A DNA stretch of 64,000 nucleotides from Silvanigrella paludirubra (GCF_009208775.1 NZ_WFLM01000003.1:535374-599373); one strand, 5' to 3'. Shown: positions 19,108 to 27,961, counted from the stretch's first letter. The notes: generated by a model not told the origin, from the sequence alone. Numbers and translations are program-made.

Positions 19108-20094
19108 TCACCAAAAGGAAACTCTTTCATTCTCAGGAAGTGTCATTGGATCTCCTTTTTTACAAGAATAAGTGTCTTCGAAATCTTTTGAGAGCTTTAA
19201 AATATTATTTACTCTGAATTCGGGAGAAGAATGAGTATCGTTTTTAGCTCTTTTATCATTGTAAACTGGTAGAGAAACTTCACAATATAATTTGGCATAG
19301 TTTATGAAAAATTCTTTTTGAAGGGGAATATAGCTTTTGTATTTAACAAAAAATAAAACTTTATATGTTGAATTAAGTCCAATATAATCTGCTATATTTT
19401 CTCTTAAACTAGTTTCTCCTTGTCCTCCATATTTATTAAATAAATTTATCATTTTATTTTTATTTTTTTCATAAATTTCTTTTTCGCTATCATTTGTAAA
19501 TGAAAGAAAATTTTCTGTTTGTTCTTTAAATTCAATGGAATGAGCAATTTCATGTGCAACAATGAAACCTAAGGTACCCATCATGAATTGAAGAGATTGA
19601 AATTTGTTAAATTCATTAATATAAAGTCCTGATGGCAAAAGCGATAATTGATTTGAAAAAATTTTAAACTGGATAGAATCTTTAAATAAAGAGTTTCTCC
19701 ATATGTTTGCATCGTCTAATTTTTTCATATTTTCTAACATTGAAGATATTTTATTTTTTTTCAAAATGGATAAATTTTTAAGATAATGGGTAGAGCTTAA
19801 TTGATCTATCTTTTCAAATTGCCATTGCTCAAATATTTCTGGAAAAGTATTTTGTAATTTGATACTTCTAATTTTATAAATGGCCTTATCTTTTGTTTCT
19901 TGAGACATCCAAGAATTTTCTTTGATATTTTTAATTGTTCCTTTTTTGGCAATATCAAAAATAAACTGAGTTACTTTTTTATTAAATAATTGTTTATTTT
20001 CTTTAATAAAAAGATAATTAATATTTTGTTCGAAGTATTCGTAAATTTCTGAATAAGCTTCTTGTTCTAAATTGTAATTTCTACTTTTAGCCAA
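19108..20094 (-). pseudogene. N-terminally truncated M13 (neprilysin-type) metallopeptidase
   Basis: This 328-codon frame matches only the C-terminal half of M13 peptidases: LPSGLYINEF, H181-E-I-A-H185, the third-ligand motif RENIADYIGL, FRVNN and the terminal SCKKGDPMTLPENERVSFW. Full-length M13 enzymes are about 650-700 residues, so the N-terminal half is missing. The only start available is a TTG; the frame stays open upstream into the 265-bp MITE at 20136-20400, and no M13 N-terminal sequence is evident beyond it. The most likely reading is a gene decapitated by the insertion or by a deletion next to it. It may still yield an inactive fragment. Confidence 0.7.
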
Positions 20095-20135
20095 CTTTAC
20101 ATCACTAAATGTATTATAATAATTTATTATTATAT

Positions 20136-20400
20136 GGTACGCGGTAAGGATTACTACAGAAATGGGCCACGGAAAGAAATTGATACTTTAATAAACATTT
20201 TATGCCAAAACTCATCATGAATATTAGATTCTGTCATTTTGATTTTGGCATGAGTTATGGCACAAACTTTTCATTGATTTATCATGAAGCAATTTATCTA
20301 TTTTTCTACTGCCAAAAACCACCGTTTATGTCGGATTTGATTTGAAATAAATCTAATTAAACAAAGTGGCCCATTTCTGTAGTAATCCTTACCGTGTACC
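20136..20400. mobile_element. 265-bp MITE with 35-bp terminal inverted repeats
   Basis: Ends 20136-20170 and 20366-20400 are inverted complements over 35 bp with one mismatch; the repeats start GGTAC and end GGGCCAC. The element is flanked by TAT on both sides (20133-20135 and 20401-20403), a likely 3-bp target duplication. It codes for nothing. An internal partial inverted repeat (about 20203-20215 with 20255-20268, around CCAAAACTCAT) would fold. It is a non-autonomous element that needs a transposase encoded elsewhere; no family is assigned. Confidence 0.8.
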
Positions 20401-20524
20401 TATTATTTCTATTTCAAATCTGAATTATTTGCAATAAAAAAATGCGGTTAATCGACCGTAAAATTAATTTTTATGATTGAGCGTTTTTTAAAAAATATTG
20501 ATATCTGAGTAATATAATTTTAAA

Positions 20525-20971
20525 TTATTTCAAACAATCAACACTAATTTTATTAGATTCTATTATAGCTTTATTCTTTTTATCATCAAAAATAATTTTG
20601 AATATTATGCCTGGAACTATAAATAAACAATAACCAACTCCAGTTATAGTTCTATATGTGGATATATTTTCATTATAATCAACTTTTGGAATCATTTTTT
20701 TTCTAAGTTCATTTATTAAACATTTTTCGTTTTCATTTTGTGCAATTTTGCATTGAATGCTTTCGCCTGATAAATTATTAACAGAAGTATTTCCAGTATT
20801 TATATTATAATTGCTACCGTTTAGATTGGTTGAAGTTACTCCTGATAACACAAGTCCTTTTAATGCACATGATTCTTCATAAGTATAATTAATAGGAGTG
20901 GCGCAGCTTGTTAATAACAAAGTAATTATTATAAAAACCGATAATATCTTTATTTTAAAACTAATTTTCAT
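20525..20971 (-). CDS. Small lipoprotein, unknown
   Basis: A 148-residue precursor with a lipobox (LLLTSC, Cys at residue 22) after a hydrophobic leader. The mature part carries an Asn/Ser/Thr-rich segment (SNYNINTGNTSVNNLSG), two further Cys, and a hydrophobic stretch near 115-130. No known family is recognised. It lies on the far side of the MITE from the truncated peptidase. Confidence 0.6.
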   Translation of the reverse strand: MKISFKIKILSVFIIITLLLTSCATPINYTYEESCALKGLVLSGVTSTNLNGSNYNINTGNTSVNNLSGESIQCKIAQNENEKCLINELRKKMIPKVDYNENISTYRTITGVGYCLFIVPGIIFKIIFDDKKNKAIIESNKISVDCLK

Positions 20972-21130
20972 TATTTAACACCTTTCTTAACAATTTTAAA
21001 AAATTATAATTAAGTAATATAACATTTTTGAATTTATTAATATGCAATAATTTTGACGTATTATACACATAATCATTTAAAATTTTAATCTTATTTAATT
21101 TTAATTATTAAGAAATTTAATCAAGTAAAA

Positions 21131-21520
21131 TTATGAATTATTATCTTTAAATTTTTTTATAAGTTTATTTGCTAATATTTTGTCTTTTTCTTTTTTATAA
21201 TTATTAATATTCTTTATTTCATTTTTATGAAGAACTATATCATCGTCAATAATGCAATCAATTTGAAATTTTTCTTCTTGTTTATTATAAAATATAATAT
21301 CTATTCTTTTTAATTCCTCAAAAGTCATACCAACTTTTAAAGTATTACTAATCTCAATTGGGGTTACTTTTGATATTTTATTATGCTTGTCAAATTTTAT
21401 TCTATATTCTTTACCGTCAAATCTAACATTGTATTTTTTATTAGCTTCTACATTAAAATCCTTATCATATGAAGCATCTTTATAAAACCATCTATTATCT
21501 TTATTATGTAAATTTGACAT
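21131..21520 (-). CDS. Small soluble protein, unknown
   Basis: A 129-residue charged protein with no Cys-rich or membrane segment. An AAAGGAGG ribosome binding site lies ideally before ATG 21520, which supports a real gene. The N-terminal half (YNVRFDGKEYRIKFDKHNKI) looks beta-rich, and the C-terminus is a Lys-rich helix. Function unknown. Confidence 0.6.
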   Translation of the reverse strand: MSNLHNKDNRWFYKDASYDKDFNVEANKKYNVRFDGKEYRIKFDKHNKISKVTPIEISNTLKVGMTFEELKRIDIIFYNKQEEKFQIDCIIDDDIVLHKNEIKNINNYKKEKDKILANKLIKKFKDNNS

Positions 21521-21805
21521 AGATCCTCCTTTTTATCCGCAAAAATCAAATTATTATAAATTTTATATTCGTCATATTTTAAAAATAATTACATAATCAT
21601 TTAAATTCAATAATAAGTCAGCCTTGGTATACATTTTCGGGGATTCTTGCAAAAATCAGAGTTTTGAGAAGTGAAACTTGAAAGTAGGCTTAAGTATTTG
21701 ATTTTGTTTTTATAATTTGAGTTTAATTTTTTGACTGTGGGGTTATGATGATAAAATATTTTTAGTGGTATTTTTAAATGCCTAATAAATTAAAGGATAA
21801 TTTTA

Positions 21806-22159
21806 ATGTGTGATAAAAAATATTTTAATGGAAATAGAATGGTGATGGCAGCTCGCTATACTTATAATAATGATGTAACTACAATAGTTTATTTAGATAA
21901 GAGTGATTGTGAATATGAAAAAATTATTTATGATATGCAAAATCCATTTCAAGAAAAATGTAGAGTAATAATAAAGAAAGATGAATATGATCAAGTTTGT
22001 ATTTCAAATACAAACGAAACAAAAGCTAATTATATTAAGCAATGTCTACAAAAAAAATCTGGTGGTTCTATCACTAATCCTATCGGAACTCCTCTTAATA
22101 TTAGTTCTAGCGAGTATAGTAGGGCTATATGTTGTCATTATCCAAATTGTGGTCATTAG
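21806..22159 (+). CDS. Small Cys-rich protein, unknown
   Basis: A 117-residue protein with seven Cys, including a C-terminal CCHYPNCGH. It has no signal peptide, so the cysteines may bind metal rather than form disulfides. The ribosome binding site AAAGGA lies 10 bases before the ATG. No homologous family is recognised. Confidence 0.5.
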   Translation: MCDKKYFNGNRMVMAARYTYNNDVTTIVYLDKSDCEYEKIIYDMQNPFQEKCRVIIKKDEYDQVCISNTNETKANYIKQCLQKKSGGSITNPIGTPLNISSSEYSRAICCHYPNCGH

Positions 22160-22241
22160 TAGCAGTCAATTGACTGCAAAGAAAAATTTGATTTTTGGTT
22201 TCACATGAAATATTTTCAGAACTTACCGAGCTAGGCCGGAG

Positions 22242-22422
22242 ATCTAAAAATAAAATTTAGATTGAGAACAGGCCGAAGCTTTATGAATAGCTTTCCTCTG
22301 GCTCCAGAGGTAACACTACAATTTGGGCAACTCTATGCAGCTCCTTTGAGCTATTGTTTTTTTGCTAGAGCCAGTTTACTGGTAAAACTTTTTTCTGCTT
22401 AAGTTACTTTAGCAGAAAAAAG
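22242..22422. ncRNA. Cluster of six hairpins, candidate structured RNA
   Basis: Within 181 bp there are six short inverted repeats in series: 22242-22262 (ATCTAAA arms), 22275-22295 (GAAGCT), 22295-22310 (CCTCTGG, perfect 7 bp), 22339-22352 (AGCTC), 22371-22382 (CCAGT) and 22388-22422 (CTTTTTTCTGCT, perfect 12 bp). GC is visibly higher than in the flanks. I do not recognise tmRNA, 6S, RNase P or a known riboswitch. It could be an independent RNA or decayed mobile-element ends; the strand is undetermined. Confidence 0.35.
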
Positions 22423-22533
22423 CTACCTGTTAAAATAAATTTAAAAATATTCTTAAATTATTGAAAAATATTTTTGAGAATGAGAAAAGCTTTTATAAGG
22501 TTAATAATACGCTTAAAAAGAAAGTAATTAATA

Positions 22534-22677
22534 ATGGATAAACAAAAATCGAACAAGCAAAGATTGGAAGAAGAAATTAAAAAAGGAACTTTAAAAAAAC
22601 CGGATTTTCTTTGGTTTAATTTGATATTAATTTTATTTTGCATTTCTTATGCAATTTATAAATCTTTTTTTAATTAA
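22534..22677 (+). CDS. 47-residue single-span membrane protein
   Basis: A short frame from ATG 22534: a charged N-terminus (MDKQKSNKQRLEEEIKKG) followed by one hydrophobic helix (FLWFNLILILFCISYAI) and a short Lys-containing end, the layout of a bitopic small membrane protein. The ribosome binding site is weak (AAAGAAAG, 11 bases upstream). It is more plausible than the hydrophobic frame on the opposite strand, which is its mirror image. Confidence 0.45.
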   Translation: MDKQKSNKQRLEEEIKKGTLKKPDFLWFNLILILFCISYAIYKSFFN

Positions 22678-23813
22678 TAATTTCAATTTTTTTTGTTACT
22701 AAGATCTAACACTATCAAAGTTTTTGGGCAAAATAATTTCAAAGATATTAATTAATGTCTTTACTGCGTTCTTCTTCCGCTTACACAGTATCGTTTTTGC
22801 AAACTACTTGAAAGACCCTACTGGAACTTTTCTGATAAATATCCAAAAAATTGAACACATTTTTGAAAAACTTCGCCTATAGCAATGTTATAAAATTTTT
22901 CTAAGCTTAGTGCTATAGTGCTATTTCATGATCTGACGTTGGATTGTCAAAAACAATTTTTGCAAAAGACATATGTAAAATACAAATACTTAAAAAATGT
23001 TAATTAACTATGTTGCCGTATAAAATTACAGGAACCAGCACCACATGATAAAGTAATTATTTTAGATATTTATAAAATTTATTTGAATTTAAATTTGATT
23101 TGTTTGCCTCCTCAAGCTAAATTTTTGTTTTTATCTGTGCAGTTTAGTTGTGATAGTGTTTAAAGTTGGTACCAGAATACCAGCTTTTTTTATTATTAAG
23201 TTCAATTTGCCTTTTATGGGGTACCAAGCAGCTGAAACGGAAAAAATGTTGATTGAATCAAACACTATGCAAAATTCTTGCTTAGTGCTTATTGAGATCA
23301 ATTTAGATTCTCCCCAAGGCTTTAAGCCCTAAGAGGCAGAGAGTGCTTCCGAAACTTATCAGTCACACTTAAGCTTTTAACTTTACTCAATCTTCTTTTT
23401 TCTTAATAATTTTTATTTTCAAAACACTAAGCCTAAAAACCTTGTTTTTCTTTTTTGTAAAATTTTCTTAATTTATTTAAATTGTTATACAATCTACCCT
23501 CTTCTGCACAAACAGGCTAAAGAGGCTACAGTAATGGCTATCAAGGAATCAAAATAGGTTGAGAAATGCAATATACATCTTTTAAAAGCGAAAGAAGTAA
23601 AAAGCTAATGAGAAAAATATTGTTATAGTAATGTTATTTAGATAATATTTATATATATTTTTAATAATTATTATTTTATATAAAATTTTAAATTAAATTT
23701 TATATACAAGCTTTTATTTTAATGATATTAAGATTTTGTTTATTAAAACAAATAGTTGATACAATTGAAACCGTTTTTTTTTGTGGTGTTTTTCATTTTA
23801 AAAAGGATTTTTT
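22678..23813. other. 1.1-kb gene-poor stretch with possible gene remnants
   Basis: No convincing gene is visible. On the minus strand, 22756-22880 reads as about 40 codons broken by a single TAG (NIAIGEVFQK ... GYLSEKF ... QKRYCVSGRR), which looks like a decayed coding fragment that I cannot name. An 8-bp inverted repeat CTATAGCA/TGCTATAG lies near 22873-22918. A terminator-like hairpin is at 23162-23194. A 60-codon plus frame at 23150 overlaps that hairpin and is not accepted. The final 60 bp should hold the promoter of the next operon. Confidence 0.4.
23162..23194 (+). terminator. Orphan terminator-like hairpin
   Basis: Stem AAAGTTGGTA / TACCAGCTTT (one G-U pair) with a 6-base loop, followed by a T-run. 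No annotated gene precedes it within 480 bp, so it may end an unrecognised RNA or a lost gene. Confidence 0.5.
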
Positions 23814-24545
23814 ATGAATAAATTGATTGTGTTATCTTCTTTTTTGGTGTTTTCAGCTTACGCCCATGCGCAAGGCGCAGTAACGCGCGGTACTCCTGTG
23901 TGTGGAACGGCTGAATTTTGTTTAGTTGATTTTTATGTAGACGACGTTATAGCTGGTTCTATTGAAATTTATGAAGAGAATTTTAATGACCAAAACAACA
24001 CTTCGATACAAAAAGGCGTTACTTACTTTTTAGGTGACAACACACCTCATGTTTCTTATGCAGCCTGCTTATCTAATGAAATGTGTAAAATTGTGCATGA
24101 CGAAAAAGTAGCTCTTTATGTTTATGAAAATGACCGTTTCCCAAGCAACGGAAGAAGCAAACGTAATTATTTAGAGATGTTTAGAAAACTTGCCGAAGTT
24201 GCGGCAAGAACAAAGTCAGGCCGTGCCGCTATTAAATACGCTAAAGAATATGGAGAAAAAAATAAAGGGGTTGTTGCAGATATCCTAAGAAATGCACCAA
24301 TTGAAATGCATCAAAACTCAGTGTTAGATAAAACGATTGCTGAACAAATTGATAGACAAAATGCAAAAATAGAGGCACAGAAAGCGAAAGAAGAACAAGA
24401 GAGAAGAAAAGGTCTATTAGATGGGACAGCACCGCGTAATTACGTAAAAGGTAGAGACACAATTGATTGGGTATCAAAAAACTACGGTAATGGTGGTAAG
24501 ATAGTCTCAGGTAAAGGCAAATCACACGGCAATTGGGCACGCTAA
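23814..24545 (+). CDS. Secreted protein, unknown, first of a pair
   Basis: A 243-residue precursor with a signal peptide ending AHA (residues 1-19). Four Cys lie in the N-terminal half (CGTAEFC and CLSNEMC). Residues about 165-205 form a Glu/Lys-rich helix, and the C-terminus is Gly-rich (NYGNGGKIVSGKGKSHGNW). AAGGA lies upstream of the ATG. The next gene, 28 bp downstream, also encodes an exported protein, so the two probably form an operon. Composition is less A/T-biased than in the neighbouring desert. Function unknown. Confidence 0.65.
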   Translation: MNKLIVLSSFLVFSAYAHAQGAVTRGTPVCGTAEFCLVDFYVDDVIAGSIEIYEENFNDQNNTSIQKGVTYFLGDNTPHVSYAACLSNEMCKIVHDEKVALYVYENDRFPSNGRSKRNYLEMFRKLAEVAARTKSGRAAIKYAKEYGEKNKGVVADILRNAPIEMHQNSVLDKTIAEQIDRQNAKIEAQKAKEEQERRKGLLDGTAPRNYVKGRDTIDWVSKNYGNGGKIVSGKGKSHGNWAR

Positions 24546-24573
24546 ATTTAAATAGTTTATAGAAAGTTACACG

Positions 24574-25335
24574 ATGAAAAAAATAATTTTAACAGCGCTT
24601 GTTTCTATATCTTCTTTTGTTTCTCTTGACGCTTACGCCTGCCGTAAATGCACTATACAACAAGAAAATCGAGCTGAACAACTAAGGAATGAAGCTTATT
24701 GGAGAGAGCAACAGTATCAAGCTGAGCTAAGAGCAAAAAATCAAGCAATAAGAGATCGCAACGCTTTGATTGATCTTAGAAATAAAAATAGTGAAGCTAT
24801 ACTATATTTTAACTATAGTGATACAGTTATTAAATACCCTGCTTTAACTTATGAGCGTTGGACAATCATTCAATATGCAGCTAGAGAAATTGCAAAAAAA
24901 GATTTACCAATTGATATCCCTGCAATGGTTCGTGAAGGTCTTAATGCAGATGGTTCAGGATGGGTTGGGGAACCTACAGTAAAAGAAGTAAATGAAAGAG
25001 AAATTAAAAAACTTGGTCAAACGCTTTTTATGGAATTCTATAATCTTAGAAATGCAGATATGACTAGAGATATGGCAAGTATTTATTTTGCAGTGGTAAA
25101 AACAGCGAGAGCTTACGCGGCAGCGGCAACAAATGCTTATAAAGATTTCTTCATTGATGAGTTTTTAGAAAGAGCAATGAGTTCAAACGCTCAATACTTC
25201 AGAACAGACACAGCGGAAGGGCGTGACGCGCAATATACAAAAGATTACCGTAGTACGCACGTAAGCGTTACACCAAGCTATTCTAGCAGAAGATATCAAC
25301 CACATTCATCAGGATATATTGAAATTCTCCCTTAA
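24574..25335 (+). CDS. Secreted protein, unknown, second of a pair
   Basis: A 253-residue precursor. A signal peptide (residues 1-22, ending DAYA) precedes CRKC, then a charged helix (residues 30-75, likely coiled coil) and a largely helical domain ending in a Ser/Tyr-rich tail. No family is recognised. The stop codon is 25 bp from the 3' end of a group II intron on the other strand, so the intron has taken the place where a terminator would be expected. Confidence 0.65.
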   Translation: MKKIILTALVSISSFVSLDAYACRKCTIQQENRAEQLRNEAYWREQQYQAELRAKNQAIRDRNALIDLRNKNSEAILYFNYSDTVIKYPALTYERWTIIQYAAREIAKKDLPIDIPAMVREGLNADGSGWVGEPTVKEVNEREIKKLGQTLFMEFYNLRNADMTRDMASIYFAVVKTARAYAAAATNAYKDFFIDEFLERAMSSNAQYFRTDTAEGRDAQYTKDYRSTHVSVTPSYSSRRYQPHSSGYIEILP

Positions 25336-25396
25336 ATTTAAAGCGGTCGAGCTAACTGGGTGAGTAAACCAGGGGAATTTCACCCCTAGTTTCTCT

Positions 25397-25432
25397 CAGA
25401 ACCGTACGTGAATCTCTCGATTCATACGGCTC
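25397..25432 (-). ncRNA. Group II intron domain V
   Basis: On the minus strand the sequence begins GAGCCGTATGAATCGAGAGA and closes with ACGTACGGTTCTG. It is a hairpin with the catalytic triad AGC-like GAGCC start, a GAGA-type tetraloop and the conserved asymmetric internal bulge. This is the catalytic core of the ribozyme. Confidence 0.85.
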
Positions 25433-25450
25433 CTATTGTTCAGTCATTAA

Positions 25451-26692
25451 TTAAATTCCTTTAGCGTTTTTCCAATGCTCAAATAATATAGAATTTTGCT
25501 TTTGCATTCTTCTAATTAAATCTCTTGCTCTGGAATAACTTCGATTTAATTTCTTAAATTTTCTTCTTGCCCATCTTACGAGAGCAAAATTAACTGCACG
25601 AGAAATAGTATGAATTGCTAAAGAACCATAAAATTTACAGTAATAGTTAAGCCATCCACGTAACACTGGATTAATTGAACAAGCAATCTCTTCAATTTTT
25701 GCATGACTTAATAAATGGATTTTCCAATTACGTATCCGCCCTTGGATTATCTTTCTTACCTTGTCACCAATTGCAGGAGTAAAAGAAGTCATTATGTTTC
25801 CATATTTTGTTTTCACCATTCTTGGACGAAAAGTATACCCTAGAAAATCAAAAGCCGTTACTTTATAAGTTCCATTTCTTTGATTATCTTTACAGTATAT
25901 TATTTTCGTTTTAGTTGGATGTAAATCTAGAAAACATTCTGATAGCCGTTTCCTTACTGCGGAAAGAATTATATTAGCTTGGTTTTCTGATATGCAGTGA
26001 ATTACGAGGTCATCTGCGTATCTTGCAAATAGAACTCCTGGAAAATGAATTTCCATCCATTTATCAAAAGCATAATGCATGAATAAATTAGAGATCAATG
26101 GACTAATTACTCCACCCTGAGGCGTGCCTTTAGTTCTTTCTATTCTCAATCCATCAATATCTTCCAATGGGCTTTTTAACCATCTTTCGATATAAAGCAG
26201 TATCCATTTGCAATCCGTGTGTTTCTTTAAAGCTTTCATGAGCAATTCATGATTCATATTATCAAAGAAACCCTTAATATCCAGATCTATAACCCAATCA
26301 AATTTCCAGCATCTTTCACGAGTTTTACCGACTGCATCTAATGCTGATTTATTTGGTCGATAGCCATAGGAATCAGGATGAAAAATAGCCTCAATTTGTG
26401 GTTCAAGCATTCTCTTCAGAGTAGTTTGGGCAATTCTATCAGCAACTGTAGGGATTCCTAAAGTGCGTTTCCCTCCATCTTTCTTTGGTATTTCTACTTT
26501 TCGAACAGATGGCGGAAAGTAACTTCCCGACGACATACGATTCCAAAGCTTGTACAAATTGTCTTTGAGATTTGCTTCAAAGTCTTCTATAGATTGTTTA
26601 TCAATACCATGTGCTCCATGATTTTCTTTTACACTTTTCCATGCCTCCCATACAGTTGATTTAGAAACTTCAAATGACTTTGTAGTTGTCAT
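25451..26692 (-). CDS. ltrA: Group II intron reverse transcriptase/maturase
   Basis: A 413-residue LtrA-type protein. RT blocks are clear: IPKKDGGKRTLGIPTVADRI, GYRPNKSALDA, VIDLDIKGFFDNMNHELL, KGTPQGGVISPLISNL and the catalytic FARYADDLVIH. The maturase (GIIM) region GWLNYYCKFYG follows. The protein ends soon after, without an HNH endonuclease domain, so retrohoming would rely on nicked or single-stranded targets as in En-minus introns. I start it at ATG 26692, where GGGAGGAG lies just upstream; a longer frame to 26755 is intron RNA. It promotes splicing and reverse transcription of the surrounding intron. Confidence 0.95.
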   Translation of the reverse strand: MTTTKSFEVSKSTVWEAWKSVKENHGAHGIDKQSIEDFEANLKDNLYKLWNRMSSGSYFPPSVRKVEIPKKDGGKRTLGIPTVADRIAQTTLKRMLEPQIEAIFHPDSYGYRPNKSALDAVGKTRERCWKFDWVIDLDIKGFFDNMNHELLMKALKKHTDCKWILLYIERWLKSPLEDIDGLRIERTKGTPQGGVISPLISNLFMHYAFDKWMEIHFPGVLFARYADDLVIHCISENQANIILSAVRKRLSECFLDLHPTKTKIIYCKDNQRNGTYKVTAFDFLGYTFRPRMVKTKYGNIMTSFTPAIGDKVRKIIQGRIRNWKIHLLSHAKIEEIACSINPVLRGWLNYYCKFYGSLAIHTISRAVNFALVRWARRKFKKLNRSYSRARDLIRRMQKQNSILFEHWKNAKGI

Positions 26693-27247
26693 TAACTCCT
26701 CCCATTTCTGGTTGATTAAAGTAACCACTAAAACAACACAGCCCCTTCGCTCCACAAATGTTACTTTGCTTCTTAACTATTACGAGCTGTTCCGCCCCTG
26801 TGCTAAACATCTGTATTTAAGCCTTGTGGTGCTTCCACTTGAACTTCTACATTTACATTTTAACGACAGGTTCCCACGTTCCGTGCAGAAGCCTGAATCA
26901 AGTTCACGCCATCTCTGTGCCGGATGCCGCTTAAACAATAAACAGGTAACCTTTAAGCTTATCCCAAAGAACCGCTAGTCCTTGGTTTTGACATCATTTT
27001 ACGCTAACGACACCTCATCAATGGTTCATTTACATTCGTCTCCTTGATTCTTACCTGACACATTTACTGTGCCTTTTCTCTAACGCTCACTAAAATAACT
27101 CTTTATTATTGCAGCTTAGAGTGGTTTGAAGTCTTCTCCTGCAAGACGACTTCGAGAGGCCAACTCTCATCTTTCGCACAGCATTGCTGTAATTACCTTT
27201 CGGTATTCACCACATTCGTGGCACACTAACGGCGCGCATTCCTAGGA

Positions 27248-27612
27248 GGCCCTCTAAGCCGATAGCTTCGTTTTGACGCCATTTGAAGTCAGAAAATAAC
27301 TTTTTTCCCTTTAAAAAAGGGAATTTAACTTGCAAAAAATTTGGTTACACTTGTTTTAACTTTTAAGAAAAAAATGTTCGCATTTTTTTAACAGATTGAG
27401 AATTTAAAGGTATTTTTAAAAATAATTGAATCCAAAGTGTGCAATTTTATCTCAAAATCAAATTAAAAGTTCGTACTCTGCCCGTTGTGCGAACTTTTTT
27501 GCTGCTTTTCTCATAACCAATTTTTTTAAAATTTAATCCTTTATAAAAATGGATAACTATTAAAAAAACGGGGTCAAATGGCGTCTGGCCACAGCCATCG
27601 GCTTAGAGTGCC
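27248..27612. repeat. 365-bp element with 39-bp imperfect terminal inverted repeats
   Basis: Segments 27248-27286 and 27574-27612 are inverted copies matching at 31 of 39 positions, including two perfect 12-base blocks (TCAAATGGCGTC and ATCGGCTTAGAG). Each copy can itself fold. The interior is non-coding and contains two terminator-like hairpins: one around 27307-27329 (CCCTTT/AAAGGG) and one at 27465-27500. The group II intron is inserted 10 bp outside the left copy. It could be a MITE or a pair of REP-like units; no family is recognised. Confidence 0.55.
27465..27500 (+). terminator. Rho-independent terminator hairpin
   Basis: Arms AAAAGTTCGTAC and GTGCGAACTTTT (12 bp, one G-U pair) are followed by a T-run. 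The hairpin lies inside the 365-bp repeat element, with no gene directly upstream on the plus strand. Confidence 0.65.
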
Positions 27613-27631
27613 ATAAAGGGGGCTTTTTTAA

Positions 27632-27961
27632 TTAGCTTGCTTTTTTACTTCTGATATCAATTTCAAGAGTAGGATCATATTCTTTTAATTGTTCGTTAAT
27701 TAAAATTTTAGCAAACGGAGCTAGAGAGTATCCCATTGCAATAGCAATGCGGTTTGCATAATCAAGACCAACTTTTTCACGTCCCGTTTCTACAGCACTA
27801 ATAAATTGTTTTTTACTTCCAATTTTATCGGCAAGTTCTTGTTGAGTCATTCCATCGGCTTCACGAAGGGTCCGTACATACTCCCCGAATGTAACGCCAT
27901 CAATAAACTCTCTAATCGAATCACCGCCCTTATTTGTCATATGTTTAACTTTAGTAGTCAT
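27632..27961 (-). CDS. higA: HigA-type antitoxin with XRE helix-turn-helix
   Basis: A 109-residue protein with a central XRE helix-turn-helix (TQQELADKIGSKKQFISAVE), the HigA/antitoxin architecture. It should bind and neutralise the toxin encoded just upstream and repress their shared promoter. The start is ATG 27961, which overlaps the last 11 bases of the toxin gene and gives translational coupling; the frame continues upstream to 28072 only as a shadow of the toxin gene. An upstream inverted repeat (28245-28290) is the likely operator. Confidence 0.9.
   Translation of the reverse strand: MTTKVKHMTNKGGDSIREFIDGVTFGEYVRTLREADGMTQQELADKIGSKKQFISAVETGREKVGLDYANRIAIAMGYSLAPFAKILINEQLKEYDPTLEIDIRSKKAS

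Larger units (their letters stand above)
25360..27237 (-). mobile_element. Group II intron, 1.88 kb
   Basis: On the minus strand the element starts at 27237 and ends at 25360. The 3' end has a domain V (25397-25432), a domain VI stem (AGGGG/CCCCT) and closes with CTCAC. The 5' region, reading GCGCGCCGTTAGTGTGCC and continuing with GGTGAATACCGAAAGGTAA, matches the domain I start of bacterial introns, though position 2 is C where the consensus GUGYG has U. An open frame for the intron-encoded protein sits in domain IV. The 5' exon is one end of a separate inverted-repeat element (27248-27612). Ends are placed by motif, within a few bases. Confidence 0.85.

Noticed and set aside
23150-23332. Plus-strand frame of 60 codons
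   Set aside because: It contains a terminator-like hairpin and lacks a ribosome binding site; it is kept only as part of the gene-poor interval.
26712-26978. Plus-strand frame of 88 codons inside the group II intron
   Set aside because: It is antisense to intron domains I-IV; RNA structure explains the lack of stops.
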